A stretch of DNA of 64,000 nucleotides from Methylibium sp035476815 (GTDB lineage: Bacteria > Pseudomonadota > Gammaproteobacteria > Burkholderiales > Burkholderiaceae_C), in assembly GCA_035476815.1 (NCBI GenBank), contig DATILD010000107.1, forward strand, positions 16,644 to 80,643, in the 5' to 3' direction. Below the pieces are notes generated by a model. It was not told where the DNA came from. It did not search any database and saw only the letters and a list, made by a program, of their open reading frames with translations. Positions 1-7,670 of this stretch are shown in pieces. How positions within the stretch are numbered: position 1 is the stretch's first letter; the number at the start of each line of letters is the position of its first letter. The position numbers and the translations under genes were made by a program.

Positions 1-1
1 G

Positions 2-31
2 CGGCCCGGCGCTCGGACCGGCACCCGCTAA
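2..31 (+). CDS. Possible C-terminal end of FlhD (partial)
   Basis: An open frame enters from the window edge and stops at TAA 29-31, 31 bases before flhC. In enterobacteria and many Burkholderiales flhD directly precedes flhC, so this tail could be the last nine codons of flhD. The stretch is too short to show homology; the call rests on position only. Confidence 0.3.
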   Translation, partial: RPGARTGTR

Positions 32-62
32 CCACCCCGCCCAAACCTAAGAGAGACAGACC

Positions 63-602
63 ATGGCCCGCCAGAAAAGCATCCTCACCGAAGCCAAGCA
101 GATCGAACGCGCCGTGACGCTGATCCAGCTGGGCGCCCGCCTGCAGGTGCTGGAGTCGGAGACCGATCTGTCCTACGAGCGCCTGCTGCGCCTGTACAAG
201 GAAGTGGCGGGCAAGTCGCCGAGCAAGGGCCAGCTGCCCTTCTCCACCGACTGGTTCATGACCTGGCAGCCGAACATCCACGCCAGCCTGTTCCTCAACA
301 TCCACGAGTACCTGAACAAGGTCGCGGCGCTCGACGAGATCGACACCGTGATCAAGGCCTACCGCCTGTACCTGGAGCAGACCGAGTCGCAGGGCCTCGA
401 GGCGCTGCTGTCGGTCACCCGCGCCTGGCGGCTGGTGAAGTTCATCGACAACGGCATGCTGACGATGACCGAATGCTCCAAGTGCGGCGGCCACTTCGTG
501 ACCCACCCGCACGAGATCGGCAAGCACTTCGTCTGCGGCCTGTGCAACCCGCCGGCGCGCGCCGGCAAGGGCAAGGCCACCGGCGGCCTGCACCTGCACT
601 GA
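63..602 (+). CDS. flhC: Flagellar transcriptional activator FlhC
   Basis: FlhC is the zinc-containing partner of FlhD in the FlhD4C2 complex, which switches on class II flagellar promoters. The 179-residue product has normal family length, the N-terminal helical part with the QLGARLQVLESET stretch, and four cysteines near the C-terminus (C138, C141, C158, C161) spaced as in the structural Zn site. The ATG follows an AGAGAGA-type ribosome site. motA, motB, cheY and cheZ lie downstream on the same strand, as in other Burkholderiales flagellar clusters, so this is the chemotaxis/motility master-regulator locus. Confidence 0.96.
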   Translation: MARQKSILTEAKQIERAVTLIQLGARLQVLESETDLSYERLLRLYKEVAGKSPSKGQLPFSTDWFMTWQPNIHASLFLNIHEYLNKVAALDEIDTVIKAYRLYLEQTESQGLEALLSVTRAWRLVKFIDNGMLTMTECSKCGGHFVTHPHEIGKHFVCGLCNPPARAGKGKATGGLHLH

Positions 603-630
603 ACCCCAGGGCGATCCGGAGCGCGCCGCC

Positions 631-1512
631 GTGAACCGCCTCGCCCTCGTCGCCGCGGCCTTCGCCGCCGCCCCGGCGCCGCGCATCCCGCGCGCCGCCG
701 AGCTGCTGACCTGGCTGCACCGCCGCTGGCCGCTGCCGGCGCTGGCGGCCTGGAGCCTGGCGTGGGTGCTGTTCCTCGCGCTGCGGCAGTCCGCGGCGCC
801 ACTGTGGCTCGCCGTCGCGCTCGCGACGTCCACCGGCGCGCTGCTCGCGCTGCCGAGCACGACCCAGATGCGCCGCCTGCTGGTGGCCGGCGGCTTCCCG
901 CTGTCGCTGCTGGCCAGCGGCGCCGCCGCCAGCCTGCCGGCCTGGGCTTGGCTGCTGCCGCTGGCGCTGCTGTCGCTGGCCTATCCGCTGCGCGCCTGGC
1001 AGGACGCGCCCTTCTTCCCGACCCCGTCCGGCGCGCTCGACGGCCTGGCATCGCTGGCGCCGCTGCCGCCCGGCGCGGCGGTGCTCGACGCCGGTTGCGG
1101 TGTCGGCCATGGCATGGCGGCGCTGCGGCGCGCCTACCCCGGCGCGCGCGTCGAGGGCATCGAATGGAGCCGCCCGCTGGCCTGGGCCGCGCGGCTGCGC
1201 TGCCCCTGGGCGCGCGTGCAGCGCGGCGACCTGTGGCAGCAGTCCTGGTCCTCGTTCTCGCTGGTCTATCTGTTCCAGCGCCCGGAGAGCCTGCCGCGCG
1301 CGGTGGCCAAGGCGGGCGCCGAGCTGGCGACCGGCGACTGGCTCGCCAGCCTCGAGTTCGCCGCCGCCGAACTGGTACCGCAGGCCGTGGCCCGCGCCGC
1401 CGACGGCCGGCCGGTCTGGCTCTACCGCCATCCCTTCGTGCGCGCGGTGCCGGCCCCCGATGCCGACGCGCTGCGCCGGCGCAGTTTCAGCCGGCCGACC
1501 GACGGCCGATAA
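631..1512 (+). CDS. Membrane-anchored class I SAM methyltransferase-like protein
   Basis: The 293-residue protein starts at GTG 631 behind a GGAG. Residues about 38-120 contain hydrophobic segments that should form two or three membrane helices. A methyltransferase motif I (DAGCGVGHG, about 153-161) follows, with an acidic residue at the end of the next strand (GIEWS), so the C-terminal half is a Rossmann SAM-binding domain facing the cytoplasm. The substrate is unknown. It sits between flhC and motA, 28 bases after flhC, and is followed by a terminator at 1573-1600, so it is probably co-transcribed with flhC. A role in flagellar modification is only a guess from position. Confidence 0.75.
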   Translation: MNRLALVAAAFAAAPAPRIPRAAELLTWLHRRWPLPALAAWSLAWVLFLALRQSAAPLWLAVALATSTGALLALPSTTQMRRLLVAGGFPLSLLASGAAASLPAWAWLLPLALLSLAYPLRAWQDAPFFPTPSGALDGLASLAPLPPGAAVLDAGCGVGHGMAALRRAYPGARVEGIEWSRPLAWAARLRCPWARVQRGDLWQQSWSSFSLVYLFQRPESLPRAVAKAGAELATGDWLASLEFAAAELVPQAVARAADGRPVWLYRHPFVRAVPAPDADALRRRSFSRPTDGR

Positions 1513-1572
1513 GCCGAGGCAGCGCGCCCCTTTTCTCCGTGTGTCTCCTCCGACGCCCCCGCGCGTCTTGAC

Positions 1573-1600
1573 GGCGGATCCCCCCGGATCCGCCGCTTTT
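1573..1600 (+). terminator. Rho-independent terminator after the methyltransferase gene
   Basis: A perfect nine-base-pair stem GGCGGATCC / GGATCCGCC with a CCCC loop (1573-1594) is followed by GCTTTT. It separates the flhC transcript from the motA transcript, which has its own promoter just downstream. Confidence 0.75.
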
Positions 1601-1633
1601 CTTGGGACGGCGGCACGCCGCGGCGCGGCATCC

Positions 1634-1660
1634 TCAAGTGGATCACCCGGCGGCCGATAA
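1634..1660 (+). promoter_or_regulatory. Sigma-28 (FliA) class III promoter for motA
   Basis: TCAA at 1634-1637, 15 bases, then a perfect GCCGATAA at 1653-1660. This matches the FliA consensus TAAA-N15-GCCGATAA. It lies between the terminator at 1573-1600 and the motA start at 1732, as expected for a late motility gene. A near-identical element precedes cheY. Confidence 0.75.
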
Positions 1661-1731
1661 GCAAGGCCATGACCCCGTGAGCGCGGGCTTCCCGCCCGCG
1701 CCACGAGACCCGCAGAACCGGACCCCACACC

Positions 1732-2592
1732 ATGTTCGTCATCGTCGGCTACATCGTTGCGCTGGGTTGCATCTTTGGCGCCTACATCATTCACGGCGGC
1801 AACATGCAGGTGATCCTGCATGCGATCCCGACCGAGATGATGGCGATCGGCGGCGGCGCGATGGGCGCCTTCGCGGTGGCCAACCAGCCCAAGGTGCTGA
1901 AGGCGGTGCTGAAGGCCATCCCGACGCTGCTCAAGGGCAGCAAGTACACCAAGGCGCGCTACATGGAGCTGATGGCGCTGCTCTACGACATCCTGCAGAA
2001 GGCCCGCAAGGAGGGCCTGATGGCGATCGAGAAGGACGTCGAGGCGCCGCACGATTCGCCGCTGTTCAAGAAGTACGCGACCGTCGGCAGCGACCACCAT
2101 GTGGTCGAGTTCATCACCGACTACCTGCGCATGATGGTCTCGGGCAACCTGAATCCGCACGAGATCGAATCGCTGATGGACAGCGAGATCGAGACCCACC
2201 ACCACGAGGCGCATGCGCCGGCCGCCGCGATCGCGCGCCTGGCCGGGGCGCTGCCGGCCTTCGGCATCGTGGCCGCGGTGCTGGGCGTGGTCAACACCAT
2301 GGGCTCGGTCGGCCAGCCGCCGGCGGTGCTGGGCGGCATGATCGGCTCGGCACTGGTGGGCACCTTCCTCGGCATCCTGCTGGCCTATGCGGTCGTCGAG
2401 CCGCTCGGCGGCCTGCTCGAGCAGAAGAACGACGAAGGCTCGAAGGAGCTGCAGTGCATCAAGACCACGCTGCTCGCGAGCATGCAGGGCTATGCGCCGG
2501 CGATCGCGGTGGAGTTCGGGCGCAAGACGCTGTACTCGACCGAGCGACCGAGCTTCGCCGAGCTCGAAGGCCACGTGAAGGGCAAGAAGTGA
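1732..2592 (+). CDS. motA: Flagellar stator protein MotA
   Basis: MotA forms the proton-driven flagellar stator with MotB in the inner membrane. The 286-residue product has family length, an N-terminal hydrophobic helix, the cytoplasmic loop with the torque residues, and the paired C-terminal membrane helices (GALPAFGIVAAVLGVVNTM and the IGSALVGTFLGILLAYAVVEP region) with conserved prolines. It is transcribed from a sigma-28 promoter at 1634-1660. motB follows after about 124 bases of GC-rich intergenic sequence. Confidence 0.97.
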   Translation: MFVIVGYIVALGCIFGAYIIHGGNMQVILHAIPTEMMAIGGGAMGAFAVANQPKVLKAVLKAIPTLLKGSKYTKARYMELMALLYDILQKARKEGLMAIEKDVEAPHDSPLFKKYATVGSDHHVVEFITDYLRMMVSGNLNPHEIESLMDSEIETHHHEAHAPAAAIARLAGALPAFGIVAAVLGVVNTMGSVGQPPAVLGGMIGSALVGTFLGILLAYAVVEPLGGLLEQKNDEGSKELQCIKTTLLASMQGYAPAIAVEFGRKTLYSTERPSFAELEGHVKGKK

Positions 2593-2716
2593 CCCCCCCC
2601 CGTTGCGCCTTCGGCGCTCCCCCCCAGGGGGGCGCCGCTGACGGACCGGCGAAGCCGGATCCGTGGCGGCCGCTGGAAGGCGTGCGGCACTCGGGTGCCA
2701 TTGAAGGAGCGATGTG

Positions 2717-3676
2717 ATGGCAGGCGATGCAAAGAAGCTGCAGCCGATCATCGTCAAGAAGATCAAGAAGGGCGGGCACGGCCACCATGGGGGCGCCTGG
2801 AAGATCGCGTATGCCGACTTCGTCACGGCCATGATGGCCTTCTTCCTGCTGATGTGGCTGCTCGGCTCGACCACCGAGGGCGACCGCAAGGGCATCCAGG
2901 ACTACTTCAACAACCCGGTCAAGATCTCGATGCTGGGCGGTGCGGGCTCGGGCGACAGCTCGCATGTCATCAAGGGCGGCGGCAAGGACCTGACGCGCAC
3001 CGAGGGCCAGGTGAAGAAGGGCGACGTCGAGGCCGAGCGCAAGAACTACCAGCTGCAGGCACTGAAGGCGCAGCAGAAGGCCGCCGAGGCGCAGCGGCTC
3101 AAGCAGTTGCGCGAGCGCGTCGAGGAGATGCTGGCGCTGAGCCCGAGGCTGGCCGAGTTCAAGTCCCAGATCCGCGTCGACATGACGTCCGACGGCCTGC
3201 GCATCCAGATCGTCGACGACCAGAGCCGGCCGATGTTCGCCAGCGGCTCGTCGATCGTGCAGCCCTATATGCGCGATCTGCTGCAGGTGATCGGCGGCGT
3301 GCTGGCCGAGGTACCGAACAAGCTGACGCTCGAGGGCCACACCGATGCGGCGGCCTTCGGCGCCGGCCCGGCCGGCTACAGCAACTGGGAGCTGTCGGCC
3401 GACCGCGCCAACGCCTCGCGCCGCGAGCTGGTGGCCGGCGGGCTGGACGATGCCCAGGTGCTGCGCGTGCAGGGCCTGGCCGCGAGCATGCCCTTCGACC
3501 GCGAGCAGCCGCTGAACCCGGTCAACCGCCGCATCAGCCTCATCGTGATGAACCGCGACGCCGAAGAGCGCTTCCATCAGGCCGCCGAGGCGGCCGGCGC
3601 CACCGCCCAGGAGGAGACCGTCGGCGCCGGCATCGTGCCGCCGCTGCCCTCAAGTCCCGCGTTCGACGCCCGATAA
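2717..3676 (+). CDS. motB: Flagellar stator protein MotB
   Basis: MotB anchors the stator to peptidoglycan and carries the proton-binding aspartate. I place the start at ATG 2717, eight bases after an AAGGAG; the preceding in-frame GTG is less well spaced. The 319-residue product has a basic N-terminus, a single membrane helix containing the key Asp (about D34 in ADFVTAMMAFFLLMWLL) and a C-terminal OmpA-like domain with the GHTDAA peptidoglycan-binding motif. The stop overlaps the -10 element of the cheY promoter. Confidence 0.97.
   Translation: MAGDAKKLQPIIVKKIKKGGHGHHGGAWKIAYADFVTAMMAFFLLMWLLGSTTEGDRKGIQDYFNNPVKISMLGGAGSGDSSHVIKGGGKDLTRTEGQVKKGDVEAERKNYQLQALKAQQKAAEAQRLKQLRERVEEMLALSPRLAEFKSQIRVDMTSDGLRIQIVDDQSRPMFASGSSIVQPYMRDLLQVIGGVLAEVPNKLTLEGHTDAAAFGAGPAGYSNWELSADRANASRRELVAGGLDDAQVLRVQGLAASMPFDREQPLNPVNRRISLIVMNRDAEERFHQAAEAAGATAQEETVGAGIVPPLPSSPAFDAR
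3650..3676 (+). promoter_or_regulatory. Sigma-28-type promoter for cheYZ inside the motB 3' end
   Basis: TCAA at 3650-3653, 15 bases, then CCCGATAA at 3669-3676. It differs by one base from the FliA -10 consensus and matches the motA promoter in -35 sequence and spacing. The cheY start is 64 bases downstream. Confidence 0.6.
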
Positions 3677-3739
3677 ACCTGTCAAGCGGCGCTCACCCCC
3701 GCCCGTCCGCGCCACGCCCGTTTCCCGAGGATAGAGACC

Positions 3740-4135
3740 ATGAGCCAGCCCGACCTGAAGTTCCTGATCGTCGACGACTTCTCCACCATGCGGCGCATCG
3801 TGCGCGGCCTGCTCAAGGAGATCGGCTACAACAACGCCGAGGAAGCCGAGGACGGCGCGGTGGCGCTGCAGATGCTGAAGAACACGAAGTTCGACTTCGT
3901 CGTCAGCGACATCAACATGCCCAACATGAACGGCTTCGATCTGCTCAAGGCGATCAAGGCCGACGACGCCCTCAAGCACCTGCCGGTGCTGATGGTCACG
4001 GCGGAGGCTCGCAAGGAGGACATCGTCCTCGCGGCGCAGACCGGCGCGGCCGGCTACATCGTCAAGCCCTTCACCAAGGCCACCTTGGAAGAGAAGGTCG
4101 TCAAGATCATGCAGAAGATCGCCGCGCCCGCGTGA
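3740..4135 (+). CDS. cheY: Chemotaxis response regulator CheY
   Basis: This 131-residue single REC-domain protein is phosphorylated by CheA and binds the flagellar switch. It has the acidic pair D12/D13, the phospho-acceptor D57 (VVSDINMPNMNG), the switch Thr in MVTAEA and the conserved Lys in IVKPF. Close identity to CheY proteins, together with cheZ 23 bases downstream and motAB upstream, makes the assignment firm. Confidence 0.97.
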   Translation: MSQPDLKFLIVDDFSTMRRIVRGLLKEIGYNNAEEAEDGAVALQMLKNTKFDFVVSDINMPNMNGFDLLKAIKADDALKHLPVLMVTAEARKEDIVLAAQTGAAGYIVKPFTKATLEEKVVKIMQKIAAPA

Positions 4136-4158
4136 ACCCCGCCCGAAAGGACATCGCG

Positions 4159-4794
4159 ATGAAGATGGACGACACGGCGGTGCTGGCCGATCCGACCCCG
4201 AGCAGCGGCGGCGCCTCGCCCGAGGTGTTCCAGCAGCTCGGCCACATCACGCGCCAGCTGCACGACACCTTGGCCCAGCTCGGCGTGATGCCCAAGCTGC
4301 AGAACGCCGCCGAGGGGCTGCCGGACGCGCGCAGCCGCCTGAACTACATCGCCGAGAAGACCGGCGCCGCGGCCAACAAGGTGCTGAACTCGGTCGACCA
4401 GGCCAAGACCGAGCACGCGCACATCAGCGCCGAGGTCCGGCGCATCGCCCAGGCCATCGTCAAGGACCCGGTGAAGGCGGTCGCCTCGGGCGCGATCATC
4501 AACTTCGTCGGCGACGTCGAGGCGACGACCGAGCGCATCGACCGGCACCTGACCGACATCATGATGGCGCAGGACTTCCACGACCTGACCGGCCAGGTGG
4601 TCGCGAAGGTGGTGTCGCTGGCCAGCGACCTCGAGGACAGCCTCGTCAAGCTGCTGGTCCAGGCCGCGCCGCCGGAGACCGTGCAGAAGGTCGAGACCAT
4701 CCTCAACGGCCCGGTGCTCGATGCGACCGGCCGCACCGACGTGGTGGCCAACCAGGGCGAGGTCGACGACCTGCTGGCGAGCCTGGGGTTCTGA
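4159..4794 (+). CDS. cheZ: CheY-phosphate phosphatase CheZ
   Basis: CheZ dephosphorylates CheY-P and so ends the tumble signal. The ATG at 4159 is behind an AAAGGA and gives 211 residues. Visible features are the long amphipathic helices, the catalytic motif AQDFHDLTGQ (Gln about 146, equivalent to Q147 of E. coli) and the C-terminal CheY-tethering peptide EVDDLLASLGF. It is translationally close to cheY (23-base gap). Confidence 0.96.
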   Translation: MKMDDTAVLADPTPSSGGASPEVFQQLGHITRQLHDTLAQLGVMPKLQNAAEGLPDARSRLNYIAEKTGAAANKVLNSVDQAKTEHAHISAEVRRIAQAIVKDPVKAVASGAIINFVGDVEATTERIDRHLTDIMMAQDFHDLTGQVVAKVVSLASDLEDSLVKLLVQAAPPETVQKVETILNGPVLDATGRTDVVANQGEVDDLLASLGF

Positions 4795-4807
4795 CGGTCC
4801 GCGGGCC

Positions 4808-5257
4808 TCAGCGGCTCGCGCGCCAGACCCAGCGCGAGTGCGTCGACGCCGCGCCGCGCGCCGGCCGGTAGGCCGAGCGCACCGGCGGCGGTGGCAGGGG
4901 CGTGCGCTGCGTGAGCGTCGACACGCGCCAGGGCACCGGCGGCAGATCGGGCTGGTCGATCCAGCGCCGGTGCAGCTTGCGGTAGCGCCGCCAGTCGGGC
5001 TGGCTCAACCCGGCCCAGAACAACGCGAAGGACACCGCCGCCGCCAGCGCCAGCCAGGCCTCGCCCGGCAGCGGCCAGCGCCAGTAGAGCGGCACGCTCG
5101 CGGCCAGCAGCGCGAGCAGCAGGAACACACCGGCGTCGAACGCCAGCGCGGCCCCGGCGGCGGTCAACAGCAGCCGTGCCTCGCGCCTCAAACGGCGGAC
5201 CACCGAGCCACGCGCGCGGCCTGGCACCGTGCGCCCGGTTGATGTCATCGTCTGCAT
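4808..5257 (-). CDS. Small two-helix membrane protein, unknown function
   Basis: A 149-residue basic protein convergent with cheZ (13-base gap). Two hydrophobic segments at about 29-57 and 66-85 suggest a membrane hairpin; the C-terminal third is proline- and arginine-rich. I recognise no family. Codon use (third-position G/C) matches its neighbours, which supports a real gene. The start ATG is the first in frame; a second Met three codons later (MTSTG) is an alternative. Confidence 0.6.
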   Translation of the reverse strand: MQTMTSTGRTVPGRARGSVVRRLRREARLLLTAAGAALAFDAGVFLLLALLAASVPLYWRWPLPGEAWLALAAAVSFALFWAGLSQPDWRRYRKLHRRWIDQPDLPPVPWRVSTLTQRTPLPPPPVRSAYRPARGAASTHSRWVWRASR

Positions 5258-5541
5258 TGCGCACTCCTCCGGCGACCGGTGGCGACCGGTCTCGCCCCTA
5301 AGCTAACGGCGCCGCGCAGCCTGTGCATCCCATGGATGGATGGGTGCAACAAGCGCGTGGGCATTCCGTCACGCGCGCCGGTGCGTGGACCCTACCCCCT
5401 GATAGAGGGGGCGACACCGCCCCTGCCCGCCGACCCGTGCGGTCCGTCACAACCTCCCCGGGCCGGCGGCGATCACAATTCGGCAGGGGAGACTTGTGCC
5501 GCGGCCAGTTCGGCGGCGGCCGGATGCAGCAAGGGGCCGCC

Positions 5542-6045
5542 ATGAGCCATGACCCGGATCTCGACAAGGGCCTGGATTTCCAGTTCACCGACTTCGGCGA
5601 AGCGCGCCAGGCGCTCGACGAACTGCCGCCCGGCGTGGCCGAGCGCCAGCAGCTGGAACCCGGCTACTGGCTGCGGCGCCGCCGCGAGCCGACGCCCGCC
5701 GACCGCGCGCTGACCGGCCCGACGATGGACTGGCTGATCAAGCTGCCGCCCGGCGTGCAGCCGCGCCGTGCCAGCGTGGCCTTTCCGCGCATCGTCAACC
5801 GCATCGCCGAGGTCGCCAGCGATCCGGACGAGTCGATCCGCGCGATCGACGAGCTGTTCGAGGACCGCCGCGGCAGCCGCCGCGGCCTGCCCGAGCCGGT
5901 GCTGCAGGAGATGCAGCGTCTGCGCGAGTACTTCCGCGAACAGCTCGCGCGCCGCAGCGTCGCGGCGCCGACGGCGGCCGACATCGAACGCGCCCGCCAC
6001 CTGCTCGAGGTGGCCGGCTACCGCGTGATCCCGCCCGCCCGCTGA
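5542..6045 (+). CDS. Conserved hypothetical protein, 167 aa
   Basis: I choose ATG 5542 because AAGGGG lies at 5531-5536 and the product then starts MSHDPDLDKGLDF; the longer reading frame upstream looks non-coding. The protein is soluble, charged and without cysteine clusters, membrane helices or a known catalytic motif. A helical C-terminal half (EMQRLREYFREQLARR) is evident. No function can be assigned. It stands alone between a divergent small membrane protein and the CoA-transferase gene. Confidence 0.6.
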   Translation: MSHDPDLDKGLDFQFTDFGEARQALDELPPGVAERQQLEPGYWLRRRREPTPADRALTGPTMDWLIKLPPGVQPRRASVAFPRIVNRIAEVASDPDESIRAIDELFEDRRGSRRGLPEPVLQEMQRLREYFREQLARRSVAAPTAADIERARHLLEVAGYRVIPPAR

Positions 6046-6102
6046 ACCTCGCTGGTCGCGCCGTGCGAGCATCGCGGCGATGACTTCACTGCACCCCCTG
6101 TC

Positions 6103-7233
6103 ATGCCCGGGCCGCTGAGCGGTCTGCGGCTGGTCGAGTTCGTCGGCCTCGGGCCGGCACCCTTCTGCGCCATGCTGTTCGCCGACCTCGGCGCCGAGGT
6201 GATCCGCATCGACCGGCCGGGCGCCGGCGGTGCGCTCGGCGTCGAGCCTCGACATGACCTGCCGGCGCGCGGGCGGCGCTCGCTGGTGCTCGACCTGCGC
6301 AGCGGCGACGCTCGCGAGGCCGCGCTGCAGCTGGTGGCACGGGCCGATGCGCTGATCGAGGGCTACCGGCCCGGCGTGATGGAGCGTCTGGGGCTCGGCC
6401 CCGACGACTGCCTGGCGCGCCAGCCGAAGCTGGTCTACGGCCGCATGACCGGCTGGGGCCAGACCGGACCGCTGGCGCAGACCGCCGGGCACGACATCGA
6501 CTACCTGGCGCTCAGCGGCGCGTTGCACGCGATCGGCCGCGCCGGCGCGCCGCCGGTGCCGCCGCTGAACTACGTGGCCGACTATGGCGGCGGCGCGATG
6601 CTGCTCGCCTTCGGCCTGCTGGCCGCGCTGCACGAGGCGCGCGGCAGCGGGCTGGGCCAGGTGGTCGATGCCGCGATGATCGACGGCGCGTCGCTGCTGT
6701 CGACGATGTTCCACGGCCTGCGCGCCGCGGGGCAATGGAGCGACCAGCGGGGCGAGAACCTGCTCGACGGCGGCGCGCCCTACTACGACTGCTATGCCTG
6801 TGCCGACGGCCGGCATGTCGCGGTGGGGGCCATCGAGCCGCAGTTCCAGGCCGAGTTGCTGCAGCGGCTTGGCCTGGCCGGCGATTTCACGGCGCCGGTC
6901 GAGCGACCCGACTGGCCGCGGCTGCGCGCACGCCTCACCAGCGTGTTCGCGACCCGCACGCGCGCCGACTGGACCGCGGTCTTCGAGGGCAGCGACGCCT
7001 GCGTCGCGCCGGTGCTGAGCTTCGCCGAGGCGCCGCGGCATCCGCAGCATGCGGCGCGCGGCTCCTTCGTCGAGGTCGACGGCCTCGTGCAGCCCGCGCC
7101 GGCGCCGCGCTTCAGCCGCACGCCGGCCGCGACGCCCGGCGCGCCCGCCCGGCCCGGCGCGCATGGCGAGGCCATCCTGCACGACTGGGGCGTCGACGCG
7201 GCGCTGATCGCGCGGCTGCGCACCGGCGCCTGA
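6103..7233 (+). CDS. CaiB/BaiF CoA-transferase family, alpha-methylacyl-CoA racemase type
   Basis: The 376-residue product opens with GPLSGLRLVEFVGLGPAPFC, the signature of family III CoA-transferases. Residues equivalent to the AMACR catalytic pair are present and correctly spaced: H130 in AGHDIDYLAL and D160 in VADYGGG, 30 apart as in MCR from Mycobacterium. The LLDGGAPYYDCYACADG segment is also typical of this branch. It most likely epimerises 2-methylacyl-CoA esters in branched-chain or side-chain degradation. No pathway partner is adjacent, so the physiological substrate is open. Confidence 0.85.
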   Translation: MPGPLSGLRLVEFVGLGPAPFCAMLFADLGAEVIRIDRPGAGGALGVEPRHDLPARGRRSLVLDLRSGDAREAALQLVARADALIEGYRPGVMERLGLGPDDCLARQPKLVYGRMTGWGQTGPLAQTAGHDIDYLALSGALHAIGRAGAPPVPPLNYVADYGGGAMLLAFGLLAALHEARGSGLGQVVDAAMIDGASLLSTMFHGLRAAGQWSDQRGENLLDGGAPYYDCYACADGRHVAVGAIEPQFQAELLQRLGLAGDFTAPVERPDWPRLRARLTSVFATRTRADWTAVFEGSDACVAPVLSFAEAPRHPQHAARGSFVEVDGLVQPAPAPRFSRTPAATPGAPARPGAHGEAILHDWGVDAALIARLRTGA

Positions 7234-7289
7234 AACCGCCACCGCCTAAAATTCGCGACCTTCATCGCAACAGCCCCTGGATACACACC

Positions 7290-7670
7290 ATGCTTCGCTG
7301 TGCCCTGCTCGCCCTCGCCCTGAGCGCCCCGCTGGCCGCTGCCGCCCAGCAGGTGCAGCGCAACTTCCCGGCCACCGCGCTGCGCGGCGAGCTGACCGTC
7401 GTCAACCCGCCCGCGGCGGTGCTCAACGGCCAGCCGGCGCGGCTCGCGCCCGGCGTGCGCATCAAGGGGGGCAACAACCTGCTGGTGATGTCGGGCGCGA
7501 TCGTCGGGCAGAAGGTCAAGGTCAACTACACGATCGACACCTACGGCCTGGTGAAGGACGTGTGGCTGCTGCGCGAGGACGAGGCCGCGCGCAGCCCCTG
7601 GCCCAAGACGACCGCCGAGGCCGCCACGTGGTCCTTCGACCCGATCGCCCAGACCTGGACCAAGCCGTGA
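7290..7670 (+). CDS. Secreted protein of unknown function, 126 aa
   Basis: The product begins with a clear Sec signal peptide (MLRCALLALALSAPLAAAAQ, cleavage after AAAA/AQ). The mature part of about 105 residues is probably periplasmic and beta-rich; no enzymatic motif is visible. Its stop TGA (7668-7670) overlaps the GTG start of miaB, so the two are translationally coupled. Similar small periplasmic proteins precede miaB in related genomes to my knowledge, but the function is unknown. Confidence 0.75.
   Translation: MLRCALLALALSAPLAAAAQQVQRNFPATALRGELTVVNPPAAVLNGQPARLAPGVRIKGGNNLLVMSGAIVGQKVKVNYTIDTYGLVKDVWLLREDEAARSPWPKTTAEAATWSFDPIAQTWTKP

Noticed and set aside
1505..1512. A second perfect GCCGATAA at the end of the methyltransferase gene
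   Set aside because: No matching -35 at 15 bases, and the terminator at 1573-1600 would stop any transcript before motA.
442..2895. Very long minus-strand open frames opposite flhC, motA and similar long frames elsewhere (for example 16110-18905 minus, 22406-25390 plus)
   Set aside because: They are antisense shadows caused by high GC at third positions; their products are Arg/Ala/Gly-rich with no family resemblance.
5395..5411. CCCCCT-GATAG-AGGGGG hairpin as a terminator
   Set aside because: No T-run follows on either strand and no gene ends nearby; it could be a short operator but nothing supports that.
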